Assembly (NCBI RefSeq): GCF_024397855.1
Contig: NZ_CP073343.1
Coordinates: 868,001-932,000 of the forward strand
Direction: 5' to 3'
DNA from: Marinomonas rhizomae
GTDB taxonomy: Bacteria; Pseudomonadota; Gammaproteobacteria; Pseudomonadales; Marinomonadaceae
DNA length: 64,000 bases
This document shows, piece by piece, positions 1 through 8,696 of the stretch (the stretch's first letter is position 1; each line of letters starts with the position of its first letter). The notes beneath the pieces were generated by a model. The model searched no databases. It saw only the letters and a program-made list of their open reading frames with translations, and was not told the origin of the DNA. A program made the position numbers and the translations under genes.

Positions 1-1191
1 AACGTTACATTGGCAAGGCAACCAATAGTAGATAGTCGCCTTGCTGTAATGGGGTATGAACTTCTTTATCGCAAGAATACTGTCGCAGCACAGGCAGACG
101 TCATTGATGAGGTTGCTGCCACCGCTCAGGTGATTGCGGCCAGTCTTTTTGAGCTCGGTATGGAAACCCTTGTGGGTACTAATAAAGCATTTATTAATTT
201 TCCTCGCGCTTACTTGTTAAGCCCTAGCGGCATGCCAATCAACAAAGAAAATATCGTGATTGAAGTATTGGAAAACTCAGGCTTTGATGCGGTTTTATTG
301 TCATCATTACGCCGTTGGGTAAAAGCAGGTTGTTCGATAGCATTAGACGATTTTATTTTTGATAGTAAATTAACGCCTTTTATAGAGCTCGCTGACTACA
401 TAAAGTTGGATATATTGGCTTTAGGTCATGATGAGCTTCATAAAGAAGTTGAAGCACTAAGAGGCTTTGACGTAAAAATTATTGCTGAGAAAGTGGAAAC
501 GTGGGAAGACTATCAGTTCTGTCGCTTGTTAGGCATAGAATATTTTCAGGGTTATTTTTTTGAAAAGCCTGAGCTGATGTCGAGTAAAGCGACCAAAGTG
601 AATAGCACGACGCTGCTTCAACTGATGTCCTCGCTGTTAAATACCTCCGTTTTAAGCATTGATGAATTGGAACAGATAGTTAGCCAAGATGCGGGGCTGG
701 TGCATAAACTACTACGTTATTTAAACTCTCCTATAACAGGCTTAGTCGCTTCTGTAGATTCTGTTCGTTTGGCGATTATGCTGATAGGTGTGGAAAAACT
801 TAAATCATTAACTAACTTATTGTTAATGTCTGAAATGGTGGGCGATCGCCATGTGTTGTTAGAGCAAATAATGATTCGCGCGAAACATGCGGAATTGTTT
901 GCCCAAAGCCGAGGGTATAATAATCAAGACAAATATTTTTTAGCCGGAATGTTGTCTATGATCGATGTCTGCACGGGTATGAAATTAGACGAGGTGCTCG
1001 GTGAGTTACCTTTACCCAGTGAATTTATTAATGCGATAGTACATCGATCTGGAAGAGTGGGTAATACGCTTGATCTAGTCGAGCTTTATGGTAATGGCCA
1101 TACCATCAAGAATTCTCAAGATTTAGTGGATTTAAAAAAGACCTATTTAGATGCGATCAGATGGGCCGACGAATTTCTACTTGCCGTGTGA
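1..1191 (+). CDS. EAL/HDOD signalling protein, 5' end outside window
   Basis: The reading frame is open from base 1 and the first visible residues (NVTLARQPIVD) match the interior of the usual opening of YuxH-type proteins, so the true start is upstream; the TTG at 10 is not convincing. The N-terminal half is an EAL-like fold whose signature is degenerate (ELLYR in place of E-A-L), although a DDF motif is kept (ALDDF). The C-terminal half is an HDOD domain beginning near LSIDELEQIVSQD. Members of this family usually lack phosphodiesterase activity and act as signalling or scaffold proteins. No catalytic c-di-GMP hydrolysis is claimed. It lies directly upstream of the sRNA locus and is read in the same direction. 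Confidence 0.85.
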   Translation, partial: NVTLARQPIVDSRLAVMGYELLYRKNTVAAQADVIDEVAATAQVIAASLFELGMETLVGTNKAFINFPRAYLLSPSGMPINKENIVIEVLENSGFDAVLLSSLRRWVKAGCSIALDDFIFDSKLTPFIELADYIKLDILALGHDELHKEVEALRGFDVKIIAEKVETWEDYQFCRLLGIEYFQGYFFEKPELMSSKATKVNSTTLLQLMSSLLNTSVLSIDELEQIVSQDAGLVHKLLRYLNSPITGLVASVDSVRLAIMLIGVEKLKSLTNLLLMSEMVGDRHVLLEQIMIRAKHAELFAQSRGYNNQDKYFLAGMLSMIDVCTGMKLDEVLGELPLPSEFINAIVHRSGRVGNTLDLVELYGNGHTIKNSQDLVDLKKTYLDAIRWADEFLLAV

Positions 1192-1222
1192 TGAAGTGTA
1201 TTTTAAATAAATACTGATCCTG

Positions 1223-1240
1223 TGTAGTCCTTTTCTTACA
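1223..1240 (+). promoter_or_regulatory. Candidate GacA/UvrY upstream activating box
   Basis: TGTAGT-CCTTTT-CTTACA matches the 18-bp GacA box TGTAAG-N6-CTTACA at 10 of 12 conserved positions with exact spacing. It is centred about 158 bp upstream of the predicted start of the GGA-rich RNA, in the range seen for rsmY/rsmZ/csrB genes. Binding is inferred. Confidence 0.7.
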
Positions 1241-1354
1241 TATCTGTAGGTGTTTCCCGTTTGTTGCGTGGCTTAATGTCATGTTTTATTATGGTTGTCA
1301 CTTATGTTATTGATTTATAGGTAAATATTTATTAATTGTCAGTTTTTTGCAAGG

Positions 1355-1382
1355 TTGATATATATTTTTTAGCTGGTAAATT
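1355..1382 (+). promoter_or_regulatory. Predicted sigma70 promoter of the sRNA
   Basis: A -35 TTGATA (1355-1360) and -10 TAAATT (1377-1382) are separated by 16 bp, which would place transcription start near 1389-1391. A second -35 candidate, TTGCAA at 1347, lacks a good partner. The exact start is a prediction. Confidence 0.5.
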
Positions 1383-1389
1383 GTGTCTT

Positions 1390-1643
1390 ATCCAAACGGA
1401 GTTCATGGATGAAGAGCACATGGAGTGCTTGATGGTATGCCATTGATGGCGTTGAGGATTGAATTCGGATGTTCAAGAGCAATGGATTGTTCAAGGGAAT
1501 AAATGTGGTTTGATGGATACGCCATTAAATAAGGACAGTTTGGAAGCTTCAGGGCGACGCAAACAGTGATGTTTTACTTATCGGAAGAGTTGCTTACAGG
1601 ATGTTAGCAAAAAGCAGGGTTGCCAATAGGCGCCCTTTTTTTT
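1390..1643 (+). ncRNA. rsmZ: RsmZ/CsrB-type regulatory sRNA
   Basis: About 254 nt with no credible ORF but twelve GGA motifs (1398, 1407, 1422, 1456, 1467, 1484, 1496, 1515, 1533, 1542, 1583, 1599). Several sit in loops of small perfect stems: TTCAT-GG-ATGAA, AGCAC-ATGGA-GTGCT, CAAT-GG-ATTG, and ACA-GGA-TGT extended by GCT/AGC. It ends in a terminator at 1617-1643 and has a near-consensus GacA box upstream. RNAs of this family bind many CsrA/RsmA dimers and relieve translational repression. The locus next to fdxA, mutS, cinA and recA is the known Pseudomonas rsmZ neighbourhood. The class is seen from sequence; the symbol relies on synteny, and a csrB-like name would be equally fair. Confidence 0.85.
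1617..1643 (+). terminator. Rho-independent terminator of the sRNA
   Basis: GGGT(T)GCC pairs with GGCGCCC across an AATA loop, with one G-U pair and one bulged T, followed by eight T residues (1636-1643). It defines the 3' end of the GGA-rich RNA. Confidence 0.75.
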
Positions 1644-1681
1644 GCCTAAAATTTATCATTTGTCGATTAGCATTAACGTTA

Positions 1682-1720
1682 AGTATAAAAAAAGCGACTT
1701 AAAGTCGCTTTTTTTATACT
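1682..1720. terminator. Bidirectional terminator, perfect 19-bp palindrome
   Basis: Two perfectly complementary 19-nt arms meet around a single central A at 1701; the stem core is GCGACTT/AAGTCGC flanked by seven A on one side and seven T on the other. It lies 28 bp beyond the fdxA stop codon and would terminate fdxA leftwards and any read-through from the sRNA rightwards. Confidence 0.85.
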
Positions 1721-1748
1721 TGGATTTTAGATTTAGTGCTGAGTTAAA

Positions 1749-2072
1749 TTAACGCTCTAAGTGCTCTAATTTATCTTCAACACCATCCCATTGCGCAGCA
1801 TCAGGAAGAGCGTCTTTTTTCTCAGCAATGTTTGGCCAGATCAAAGACAGATCGCGGTTCAATTCGACGAATACTTCTTGATCTTCAGGCAATTCATCTT
1901 CCGAGAAGATGGCATTAGCTGGACATTCAGGTTCACACAATGCGCAGTCGATACACTCGTCAGGGTTAATCGCCAAAAAATTAGGGCCTTCATAGAAGCA
2001 GTCCACAGGACAAACTTCAACACAGTCAGTGTATTTGCAGCGAATGCAGTTATCGGTAACGATGAAAGCCAT
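1749..2072 (-). CDS. fdxA: Seven-iron ferredoxin FdxA
   Basis: A 107-residue ferredoxin of the Azotobacter FdI type carrying one 3Fe-4S and one 4Fe-4S cluster for low-potential electron transfer in the cytoplasm. By alignment to that family, C9, C17 and C50 would bind the 3Fe-4S cluster and C21, C40, C43 and C46 the 4Fe-4S cluster; C12 and C25 match the extra cysteines of FdI. The C-terminal acidic tail is typical. The start has a GGAG site on the minus strand just upstream. It lies downstream of mutS on the same strand with a 140-bp gap, as in Pseudomonas. Confidence 0.95.
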   Translation of the reverse strand: MAFIVTDNCIRCKYTDCVEVCPVDCFYEGPNFLAINPDECIDCALCEPECPANAIFSEDELPEDQEVFVELNRDLSLIWPNIAEKKDALPDAAQWDGVEDKLEHLER

Positions 2073-2212
2073 TCGACTTCTCCTTACAAGCTATAAAAAT
2101 GATTGCGCACTATTTTAGAGGTATAGGCCATTTCGCGGCAAGCAACAATCGACAATATTCTACATTTATCTGCTATTAGCTTATATCAACAGTAGTCTCA
2201 GTCCTGAACCTA

Positions 2213-4867
2213 TTACAACTGAGATTTAAGTTGGTACAAGGCGCTTATTGCTTCTAATGGCGTCATGTTGTCTAAATCCAGTTCTTCAAGGGCATTTTTC
2301 AAGGCGTTTTGTTCCGCCTGAGCAAACATATCTGCTTGCTGAGGTTGGTAGCCATTGTTGCTCTCCTGTATAGCATGTTCTTTGGTTTTTACTTTTGTTG
2401 ACGTTGCTGAAATAGTTGAAGTCTCTAAAGAGTGACTATCAAGGTCTATTCCTGTTACGACTTCTAGTTCTTTCAGCTTTTGCTTAGCGTGCCCAATAAC
2501 ATCACGAGGAACCCCTGCTAATTGCGCAACTTGTAAACCATACGACTGGCTAGCTGGACCTTCATGAACCTTATGCAAGAAGACGATTTCATCTTCGTAC
2601 TCGGTTGCTGTTAAGTGAACGTTGGCGGCATTTTCTAGCTGGTCTGCTAGCGTAGTGAGTTCAAAGTAATGCGTTGCAAACAATACGTGGCATTTGAGCC
2701 TGTTAGCTAAATAGTCAACAGCAGCCCAAGCCAAAGATAGGCCATCAAAAGTACTGGTGCCACGTCCAACTTCATCCATAAGAACCAAGCTGTTTTTACT
2801 GGCGTTGTTTAGGATGTTTGCTGTTTCTGTCATTTCCACCATGAAGGTTGAGCGACCGCCAGCAAGGTCATCTGATGAGCCCATACGCGTAAAAATTCGA
2901 TCTACTACTGAAATGGAAGCAGATTCAGCAGGCACAAAACAACCTGTATGCGCTAACAAAGTGATGAGAGCGATTTGGCGCATATAAGTGGATTTACCAC
3001 CCATGTTCGGACCGGTAATCATCAGCAGTGAGCGCTTGTCATTTAGGTCGAGATCATTTGGCACGAAGGGTTCTGAAATAACCGATTCGACAACCGGGTG
3101 GCGTCCGCCACTAATCTGAATGCCGCCTCGATTGTGTAATTCCGGACAGCTGAAATTAAGTATGTTAGCGCGTTCGGCGAAGTTGTTCAGTACATCTAAC
3201 TGTGCGAGGGCTTGGCTGGTGGTTTGTAATTCGCTTAGTGCCTCGTTTAGTTGATCTAGAAGACTTTCATAAAGCTCTTTTTCACGGGCAAGTGATTTGG
3301 ATTTTGCACTGAGGGCTTTGTCTTCAAAGGCTTTTAATTCTGGCGTAATAAAACGTTCAGCATTTTTTAGTGTTTGGCGACGTATATATTCAACCGGTGC
3401 TTGATCGGAATGCAGGCGACTGATCTCAATGTAATAACCATGAACTCGATTAAAGCCGACTTTTAATGAGCTGATTCCAGTGCGAGCTTTTTCGCTGCGC
3501 TCCATCTCGGCAAGAAAATCGGTGGCATTGGTAGATAGCGCCAACAGCTCATCTAATTCTTCATCGTAACCTTTAGCAAAAATGCCGCCATCACGAACCA
3601 CTGATGGTGGATTTTCAACTAGCGCTTTTGCCAAGGTTTCAGTGATATTTGGCTGCGCAATAATGCGTTGATTGAGCTCTTGTAGTCGCTCAGAAGTGGC
3701 GCTTGATAATAGTTGGTTGATCTCTGGCGCGGCTTCAAGGGCAAATCGTAAGCGTAATAAATCTCTAGGACGAGCAGAGCGTAAAGCAACACGAGATAAA
3801 ATACGTTCCAAGTCACCGACTTTTTTTAGTGGTGCTTCAAAAGTGTCGTAAGTTTGATTGTTCTTTAACTCAGCGACAACCTGTTGACGAGCTTGAATTT
3901 CGTTCAAATCACGAATTGGCGTGTGTAACCAGCGTTTTAACAAACGGCTGCCCATTGGCGTAGAGCATTTGTCGAGAACTTCCACGACTGTGTTGCTGGT
4001 GCCGCCTGTAAGGTTGATATCGATTTCTAAGTTGCGTCTGGTTGCGCCATCTATTAATACCGAATCATCTTTGTGTTCAACCATGATGGATTGAATGTGT
4101 GGCAAAGCTGAACGCTGTGTGTCTTTCGCATATTGCAGTAATGCGCCAGCAGATGAGATGGCGGCCGTTAATGCTTCACAGCCAAAGCCGGATAAGTCTT
4201 TGGTGTTGAATTGCTGAATAAGTTGGCGATAGCTGGATTCATAATCAAAATGCCAAGGGCCAAGTTCAGCAATGCCTTTTTCTAGTTTAAGCGTCGCGCG
4301 CGCAGGGAAATCTTCAGAGATAAGTATTTCTCTTGGAGACAAGCGCTGCAGCTCACTCGAAAGTGCTTCGTGGCCATCGACCTCAAACAGGCAAAAACGA
4401 CCACTGGCCATGTCTAGATAAGAAAAACCAAACACATCCAAGCCTTTGCGGGATTGGTGAGCAAGTGATAGTAAAAGGTTCTCGCGCTTTTCTTCAAGAA
4501 AGGCTTCGTCACTGATGGTGCCGGGTGTGACGATGCGAGCGATTTGGCGTTCGACTGGACCTTTACTGGTAGCTGGATCGCCAGTTTGCTCAGCAACCAC
4601 AACGGACTCGCCCATGCGAACCAAGCGTGCAATGTAGTTTTCTGCTGCATGGAAGGGAATGCCAGCCATGGGAATAGGCATGCCTCCAGAATGACCGCGA
4701 GCGGTAAGTGTAATATCAAGCAGCTGAGACGCGCGTTTAGCGTCGTCGTAGAAAAGCTCGTAAAAATCTCCCATGCGATAAAATAGCAGTTGGTTCGGAT
4801 GCTGTGATTTAAGGCCGAAGTACTGGCGCATCATTGGTGTATGGTTATCTGCTGGTGTTTTGCTCAT
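2213..4867 (-). CDS. mutS: DNA mismatch repair protein MutS
   Basis: Full-length MutS (884 aa; family about 850-880). It recognises mismatches and small loops and recruits MutL in ATP-dependent repair. The mismatch-reading F-x-E motif is intact (F35, E37 in GDFYELF), the Walker A is GPNMGGKST at 619-627, and Walker B is LVLMDE at 694-699 followed by the GRGTSTFDG signature. The C-terminal segment after residue ~800 is a low-conservation linker ending in the dimer/tetramer helix ([15 protein letters not shown]). It is divergent from pncC with a 73-bp spacer and followed by fdxA. Confidence 0.98.
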   Translation of the reverse strand: MSKTPADNHTPMMRQYFGLKSQHPNQLLFYRMGDFYELFYDDAKRASQLLDITLTARGHSGGMPIPMAGIPFHAAENYIARLVRMGESVVVAEQTGDPATSKGPVERQIARIVTPGTISDEAFLEEKRENLLLSLAHQSRKGLDVFGFSYLDMASGRFCLFEVDGHEALSSELQRLSPREILISEDFPARATLKLEKGIAELGPWHFDYESSYRQLIQQFNTKDLSGFGCEALTAAISSAGALLQYAKDTQRSALPHIQSIMVEHKDDSVLIDGATRRNLEIDINLTGGTSNTVVEVLDKCSTPMGSRLLKRWLHTPIRDLNEIQARQQVVAELKNNQTYDTFEAPLKKVGDLERILSRVALRSARPRDLLRLRFALEAAPEINQLLSSATSERLQELNQRIIAQPNITETLAKALVENPPSVVRDGGIFAKGYDEELDELLALSTNATDFLAEMERSEKARTGISSLKVGFNRVHGYYIEISRLHSDQAPVEYIRRQTLKNAERFITPELKAFEDKALSAKSKSLAREKELYESLLDQLNEALSELQTTSQALAQLDVLNNFAERANILNFSCPELHNRGGIQISGGRHPVVESVISEPFVPNDLDLNDKRSLLMITGPNMGGKSTYMRQIALITLLAHTGCFVPAESASISVVDRIFTRMGSSDDLAGGRSTFMVEMTETANILNNASKNSLVLMDEVGRGTSTFDGLSLAWAAVDYLANRLKCHVLFATHYFELTTLADQLENAANVHLTATEYEDEIVFLHKVHEGPASQSYGLQVAQLAGVPRDVIGHAKQKLKELEVVTGIDLDSHSLETSTISATSTKVKTKEHAIQESNNGYQPQQADMFAQAEQNALKNALEELDLDNMTPLEAISALYQLKSQL

Positions 4868-4940
4868 CTGGGAAAGCTCGATTGTGATCCAAAAAATAGA
4901 GGGGTATTCTACGGGATATTTTCCAAGGATTTAAGGGATA

Positions 4941-5441
4941 ATGATAATGAATCCAATGCAAAAAATGACACACGCGGCACAACAAGCTGGAGAGCTCTTA
5001 CAAAAAAGAGGGCTGTTACTCGTCACGGCAGAGTCTTGCACTGGTGGCTTGATTGGCGCGGTATGCACGGAAATAGCTGGTAGCTCGGCATGGTTTTTCG
5101 GTGGTGTGATTAGTTACGCCAATGAAGCTAAAATGCGTGGTTTGTCAGTGAAAGAAGAAACCCTGTCGTCTTTTGGCGCCGTGTCTGAACAAACTGTAAA
5201 AGAGATGTGTGCTGGTGCTTTACAATTGGGCGGCGACATTTCTGTTGCTGTAAGTGGTGTGGCAGGTCCTGGGGGCGGTTCACCAGAAAAGCCTGTGGGC
5301 TGTGTTTATATTGGCTGGCAACGGATTGGTGAAGAAGCCAGAGTAGAGCGATTTTTGTTTTCTGGGGATCGTCAGGCGGTAAGAGAGGGGACGGTTTTAG
5401 AGGCTCTTCGCGGTGTAAAAGAGATGCTTGAAAGAGTTTAA
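4941..5441 (+). CDS. pncC: Nicotinamide-nucleotide amidohydrolase PncC (CinA C-terminal family)
   Basis: A 166-residue stand-alone CinA C-terminal domain, which deamidates nicotinamide mononucleotide to nicotinic acid mononucleotide in pyridine nucleotide salvage. The family motifs TAESCTGGLIG, SSAWFFGGVISYANEAK and VSGVAGPGGGSPEKPVG are all present. Two ATGs (4941 and 4947) follow an AAGGG site; either could serve. The N-terminal CinA (MoeA-like) domain is absent, as is usual in gammaproteobacteria. It is placed directly before recA, a conserved arrangement. Confidence 0.93.
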   Translation: MIMNPMQKMTHAAQQAGELLQKRGLLLVTAESCTGGLIGAVCTEIAGSSAWFFGGVISYANEAKMRGLSVKEETLSSFGAVSEQTVKEMCAGALQLGGDISVAVSGVAGPGGGSPEKPVGCVYIGWQRIGEEARVERFLFSGDRQAVREGTVLEALRGVKEMLERV

Positions 5442-5447
5442 AAATAA

Positions 5448-5467
5448 TACTGTTTTTATATACAGTA
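5448..5467 (+). promoter_or_regulatory. LexA (SOS) box of recA
   Basis: TACTGTTTTTATATACAGTA is a full 20-bp LexA site with both CTGT and ACAG half-sites, 84 bp upstream of the recA start codon and just beyond the pncC stop. It implies SOS induction of recA from its own promoter. Confidence 0.93.
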
Positions 5468-5551
5468 TTTCTTGAGATTACCCAAAAAAAACGATAGAGT
5501 TACCGACAACGACAATTAGTCACAACGAAAAGTATCCACAAGGAATTCATC

Positions 5552-6619
5552 ATGTCATCTATTGCAGACAACAAGAAAAAGGCGCTGGATGCAGCGCTGT
5601 CTCAAATCGAGCGTCAATTTGGTAAAGGTGCCATCATGAAGATGGGCGAAGGTGCCAAGCTTGATATTGATACTGTTTCTACTGGATCGTTAGGTCTGGA
5701 TATTGCGCTAGGTGCGGGTGGTCTTCCTTATGGTCGTATTTGTGAAATCTACGGACCAGAATCTTCAGGTAAAACAACACTTACGCTAAGTGTGATTGCG
5801 GAAGCACAAAAACAAGGTAAGACTTGTGCCTTTATTGATGCCGAGCATGCGCTTGATCCTTCTTACGCAGAAAAGCTAGGTGTAAATATCGCTGATCTTT
5901 TGATCTCTCAACCAGATACGGGTGAGCAGGCTCTTGAGATTGTAGATATGTTGGTACGCTCTAATAGTGTCGATGTTGTTATCGTCGATTCTGTGGCTGC
6001 CTTGGTTCCTAAGTCTGAAATTGAAGGCGAAATGGGTAGTTCTTCTGTTGGTGTTCAAGCTCGTTTGCTTTCTCAAGCAATGCGTAAATTGACCGGTTCT
6101 ATCAAAAATGCCAATTGCCTTGTTGTTTTTATTAACCAAATTCGTATGAAAATTGGTGTGATGTTTGGGTCTCCAGAAACAACAACGGGCGGTAATGCGC
6201 TTAAGTTTTACTCTTCTGTACGTTTAGATATTCGTCGTATCGGCTCGGTGAAGCAGGGTGATGAAGTGATTGGTAACGAAACCCGCGTTAAAGTGGTGAA
6301 AAACAAGATTGCACCGCCATTTAAACAAGCTGAATTCCAAATCATGTACGGTGCTGGTATTTACCGCATGGGCGAAGTCATCGACCTAGGTGTTAAGCAA
6401 GGCTTCGTTGATAAAGCGGGTGCTTGGTATGCTTACAATGGGAACAAAATTGGACAAGGTAAGGCCAATGCGGCTCAGTTCTTAGCTGATAATCCTGAAA
6501 TGGCGAAAGAAATTGAAGCGAAGATTCGAGAAGATTTATTGCCTAAAACAGTTAAAGCAGACGGCAAAACTAATGATAAAGAAGCAGAAGTTGAAGAAGC
6601 TGAACAGCTAGATTTCTAA
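5552..6619 (+). CDS. recA: Recombinase RecA
   Basis: Full-length RecA (355 aa). It forms filaments on single-stranded DNA, catalyses strand exchange and stimulates LexA self-cleavage. The Walker A is GPESSGKT at 68-75; the L2 region around [16 protein letters not shown] is intact; the C-terminus is acidic. A strong AAGGA ribosome site precedes the ATG by 9 bases. A LexA box lies upstream. Unlike in many gammaproteobacteria no recX follows; instead there is a structured non-coding gap. Confidence 0.99.
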   Translation: MSSIADNKKKALDAALSQIERQFGKGAIMKMGEGAKLDIDTVSTGSLGLDIALGAGGLPYGRICEIYGPESSGKTTLTLSVIAEAQKQGKTCAFIDAEHALDPSYAEKLGVNIADLLISQPDTGEQALEIVDMLVRSNSVDVVIVDSVAALVPKSEIEGEMGSSSVGVQARLLSQAMRKLTGSIKNANCLVVFINQIRMKIGVMFGSPETTTGGNALKFYSSVRLDIRRIGSVKQGDEVIGNETRVKVVKNKIAPPFKQAEFQIMYGAGIYRMGEVIDLGVKQGFVDKAGAWYAYNGNKIGQGKANAAQFLADNPEMAKEIEAKIREDLLPKTVKADGKTNDKEAEVEEAEQLDF

Positions 6620-6663
6620 ACTCTTTTAGCAAATACAATATTTTAAAAAAGCAGGCCCTGTAC

Positions 6664-6708
6664 CTAATGCTATTCAATTAAGGGTTGAATTTAATTGAAT
6701 AGCATTAG
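6664..6708. repeat. Perfect 18-bp inverted repeat downstream of recA
   Basis: Arms 6664-6681 and 6691-6708 are exactly complementary (CTAATGCTATTCAATTAA and its reverse complement) around a 9-base spacer. There is no T-run directly after it. It immediately precedes the recA terminator, so the two form tandem hairpins. It could be a collapsed pair of terminal inverted repeats or an RNA structure; nothing in the sequence decides. Confidence 0.8.
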
Positions 6709-6709
6709 A

Positions 6710-6744
6710 AAATCCGATTAAGCTTTCTTAATCGGATTTCTTTG
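6710..6744 (+). terminator. recA terminator
   Basis: AAATCCGATTAAG pairs perfectly with CTTAATCGGATTT over a CTTT loop, then a T-rich tail. It is the first convincing terminator after recA. Confidence 0.75.
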
Positions 6745-7154
6745 TTTCTATACAGCATTAATTGCTTACTACCGATGGACTTAACTCCTTCTCAGGTTAC
6801 TCGACTTGCATCCAGAATACCCTTTTCGAATGGATCGAATCTGCATTAATTCTATTTTTAAAAACGAGCATCAGACGATGTTTATCTGCAATAAAGCACT
6901 GTAGATAGTGTTAAGTATGGCTCTTTTTCGTGACTAAGTAATCTAAGATGCGTGAGATATCTATTTAGAGCGACTGGCATATATTTTGTCAAAAACTGGG
7001 TCGTAATGGCTACGACTAAGCCAGAGTTGAAGGCAGGAATGCGCCTTCAGGAGCTAGGGCCTTGGGGCTGTATGTGATTTTAGAGTGGGAAAAGCGAGAC
7101 CTAGTAAGGCCCGCTTTTTTCGGTATGATAAAAAAAGATTTCCCGATGACAATA
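6745..7154. other. Non-coding gap with three hairpins
   Basis: No credible ORF or tRNA is visible. The left part shows nothing recognisable. The right part holds CTGG-GTCGTA..TACGAC-CCAG (6996-7024), which on the minus strand is followed by five T; TGAAGGC..GCCTTCA (around 7028-7052); and AAAAGCG..CGCTTTTTT (about 7092-7118). The last is a likely terminator for the SDR gene that ends at 7155. The region could be a 3' UTR of that gene or a separate small RNA. Confidence 0.5.
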
Positions 7155-7934
7155 TTAATTGCCGTACAAGTTAGACTCGCCACCATCTATTGCGATAGTT
7201 TGTCCGCTTACATAGCCATTATCTTCACTCAATAAAAAAGCAACAACGTTGGCGACATCGGTTGGCTGGCCCAGCTTTTTGGTTGGATTTCTTTGAGCAT
7301 ATTCCTGCTCTGCCGATTTTGGGTCGTCAGGGTTAACTTGTTTAAATGCTTCTTCGACCATGGGGGTTAAAATTGCACCTGGTGCAATGGCGTTGGTTAA
7401 AATGCCATACTCACCATATTCGATGGCGGCATTTTTTGTCATCCCTGAAACGGCATGTTTTGATGCAACATAAGCAGTCTGGTTAACAACACCTCGGATT
7501 CCTCCAACTGATGCCACATTGACGATTTTACCGTAATTCTGCTTTTTCATTACGGGAATAACATATTTCATACCGTAATATACACCCATCAAGTTAATGT
7601 CTATGACACGCTTAAAAACGTCTATATCGTATTCTGTGAGTGGTGCTTGTTTGCCTTCAATTCCCGCATTATTGTAGAGTCCATCGATTCTACCAAAGTG
7701 CTCTACCGTTTTTTCTACATAGCTTTGTACTGCCTCTTCGTCTGAAACATCAGTTGGGATGAGTAGGAGTTCTGCACTTGGCGATTTTGCTAAAATTTTT
7801 GTTTTTGCGGCTTGAAGAGCTTCCGCATTATAGTCCACTAAAACAAGTTTTGCCTGTTTAGCAGCTAATAGTTCAGCTGTAGCTAGGCCTAAACCCATTG
7901 CTGCTCCAGTAATGATAATAGCCCTATTTTGCAT
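7155..7934 (-). CDS. Short-chain dehydrogenase/reductase
   Basis: A classical SDR of 259 aa, soluble, predicted NAD(P)-dependent oxidoreductase of unknown substrate. It shows the Rossmann glycine motif TGAAMGLG near residue 10, the NNAG structural motif, the catalytic serine in VASVGG and the YVASK active site, and ends in the family SGQTIAIDGG sequence. D34 after the second strand (LVLVDYN) suggests NAD(H) preference. It stands alone with a hairpin downstream and no linked pathway gene, so the substrate cannot be named. Confidence 0.9.
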   Translation of the reverse strand: MQNRAIIITGAAMGLGLATAELLAAKQAKLVLVDYNAEALQAAKTKILAKSPSAELLLIPTDVSDEEAVQSYVEKTVEHFGRIDGLYNNAGIEGKQAPLTEYDIDVFKRVIDINLMGVYYGMKYVIPVMKKQNYGKIVNVASVGGIRGVVNQTAYVASKHAVSGMTKNAAIEYGEYGILTNAIAPGAILTPMVEEAFKQVNPDDPKSAEQEYAQRNPTKKLGQPTDVANVVAFLLSEDNGYVSGQTIAIDGGESNLYGN

Positions 7935-8072
7935 AAGTACATCCTCTTGTTAGTGATTGAAATTGTTTATATGCTTAATTACTCTATACGCTTTTTATAT
8001 AGTTGTGTGGATGCGCCTTTTAACTCCATTAAATTTACTAATTAACGGAAAATGTTGCAGGAAAATCATTCT

Positions 8073-8552
8073 ATGAATCTCACTATCCGAGCAGCAAAAA
8101 TAGAAGAGCTAGAGTCGATTGAAGCATTAATCAATCGCTCCACGCGTGAGCTTCAGCGTGGGTTTTATGAGGAATCAGAGATTGAAGCGGCGTTGGAGTT
8201 GATTAGTGGTTTAGATACTCTCATCCACTCTGGACAGTATTTTGTTGCCGAAATAGATAGGCGAATTGCTGGCTGTGGCGGTGTATCTTTGTCATTGGAT
8301 GAAGAAACGAGTGCCGAGATTCGAGGCTTCTTTGTTGCACCTGAATATGCCAGAAAAGGTGTCGCTTCAAGCGTGTTTGATTATTGTGAAAAGTATTGCT
8401 CTGAAAGAGGTGTTAAGTCGTTGTTTTTAGCTTCCACTTTGTCGGGTGAGTCTTTTTACCGAAAACGAGGTTTTACCGAGATTGGGCGTGTTCAAGAGCC
8501 GCTTTCTAATGGCCAATTTTTTCAGTTGGTAAATATGAAAAAGCAGCTTTAA
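8073..8552 (+). CDS. GNAT-family N-acetyltransferase
   Basis: About 159 aa. The GNAT acetyl-CoA binding segment is clear (FFVAPEYARKGVASSVFDYCE), with the later SFYRKRGFTEIG motif of the fold's last strands. The substrate is unknown. I start at the ATG at 8073 because CAGGA lies 10 bases upstream; the earlier in-frame ATG at 8052 has a site only three bases away. The gene is monocistronic. Confidence 0.85.
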   Translation: MNLTIRAAKIEELESIEALINRSTRELQRGFYEESEIEAALELISGLDTLIHSGQYFVAEIDRRIAGCGGVSLSLDEETSAEIRGFFVAPEYARKGVASSVFDYCEKYCSERGVKSLFLASTLSGESFYRKRGFTEIGRVQEPLSNGQFFQLVNMKKQL

Positions 8553-8696
8553 TTTTTAATGACTAAAATACGTTTGTCCTATGCTTTCTCTTTGATGTGT
8601 ACAATTCCCTTATAAGTTTGACAATCTTGATATGTGTGATGACTGGAATGACGGCAACAAAAGTCACTCGTAATATCTTAATTAACAGGCCCAACT

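Noticed and set aside
1791..2096. Open frame opposite fdxA
   Set aside because: It is antisense to an unmistakable ferredoxin gene and has no family resemblance or ribosome site.
6780..6860. Possible tRNA-like segment (TTCGAATGGATCGAATC)
   Set aside because: No acceptor or D-arm pairing can be made around the TTCGAAT sequence.
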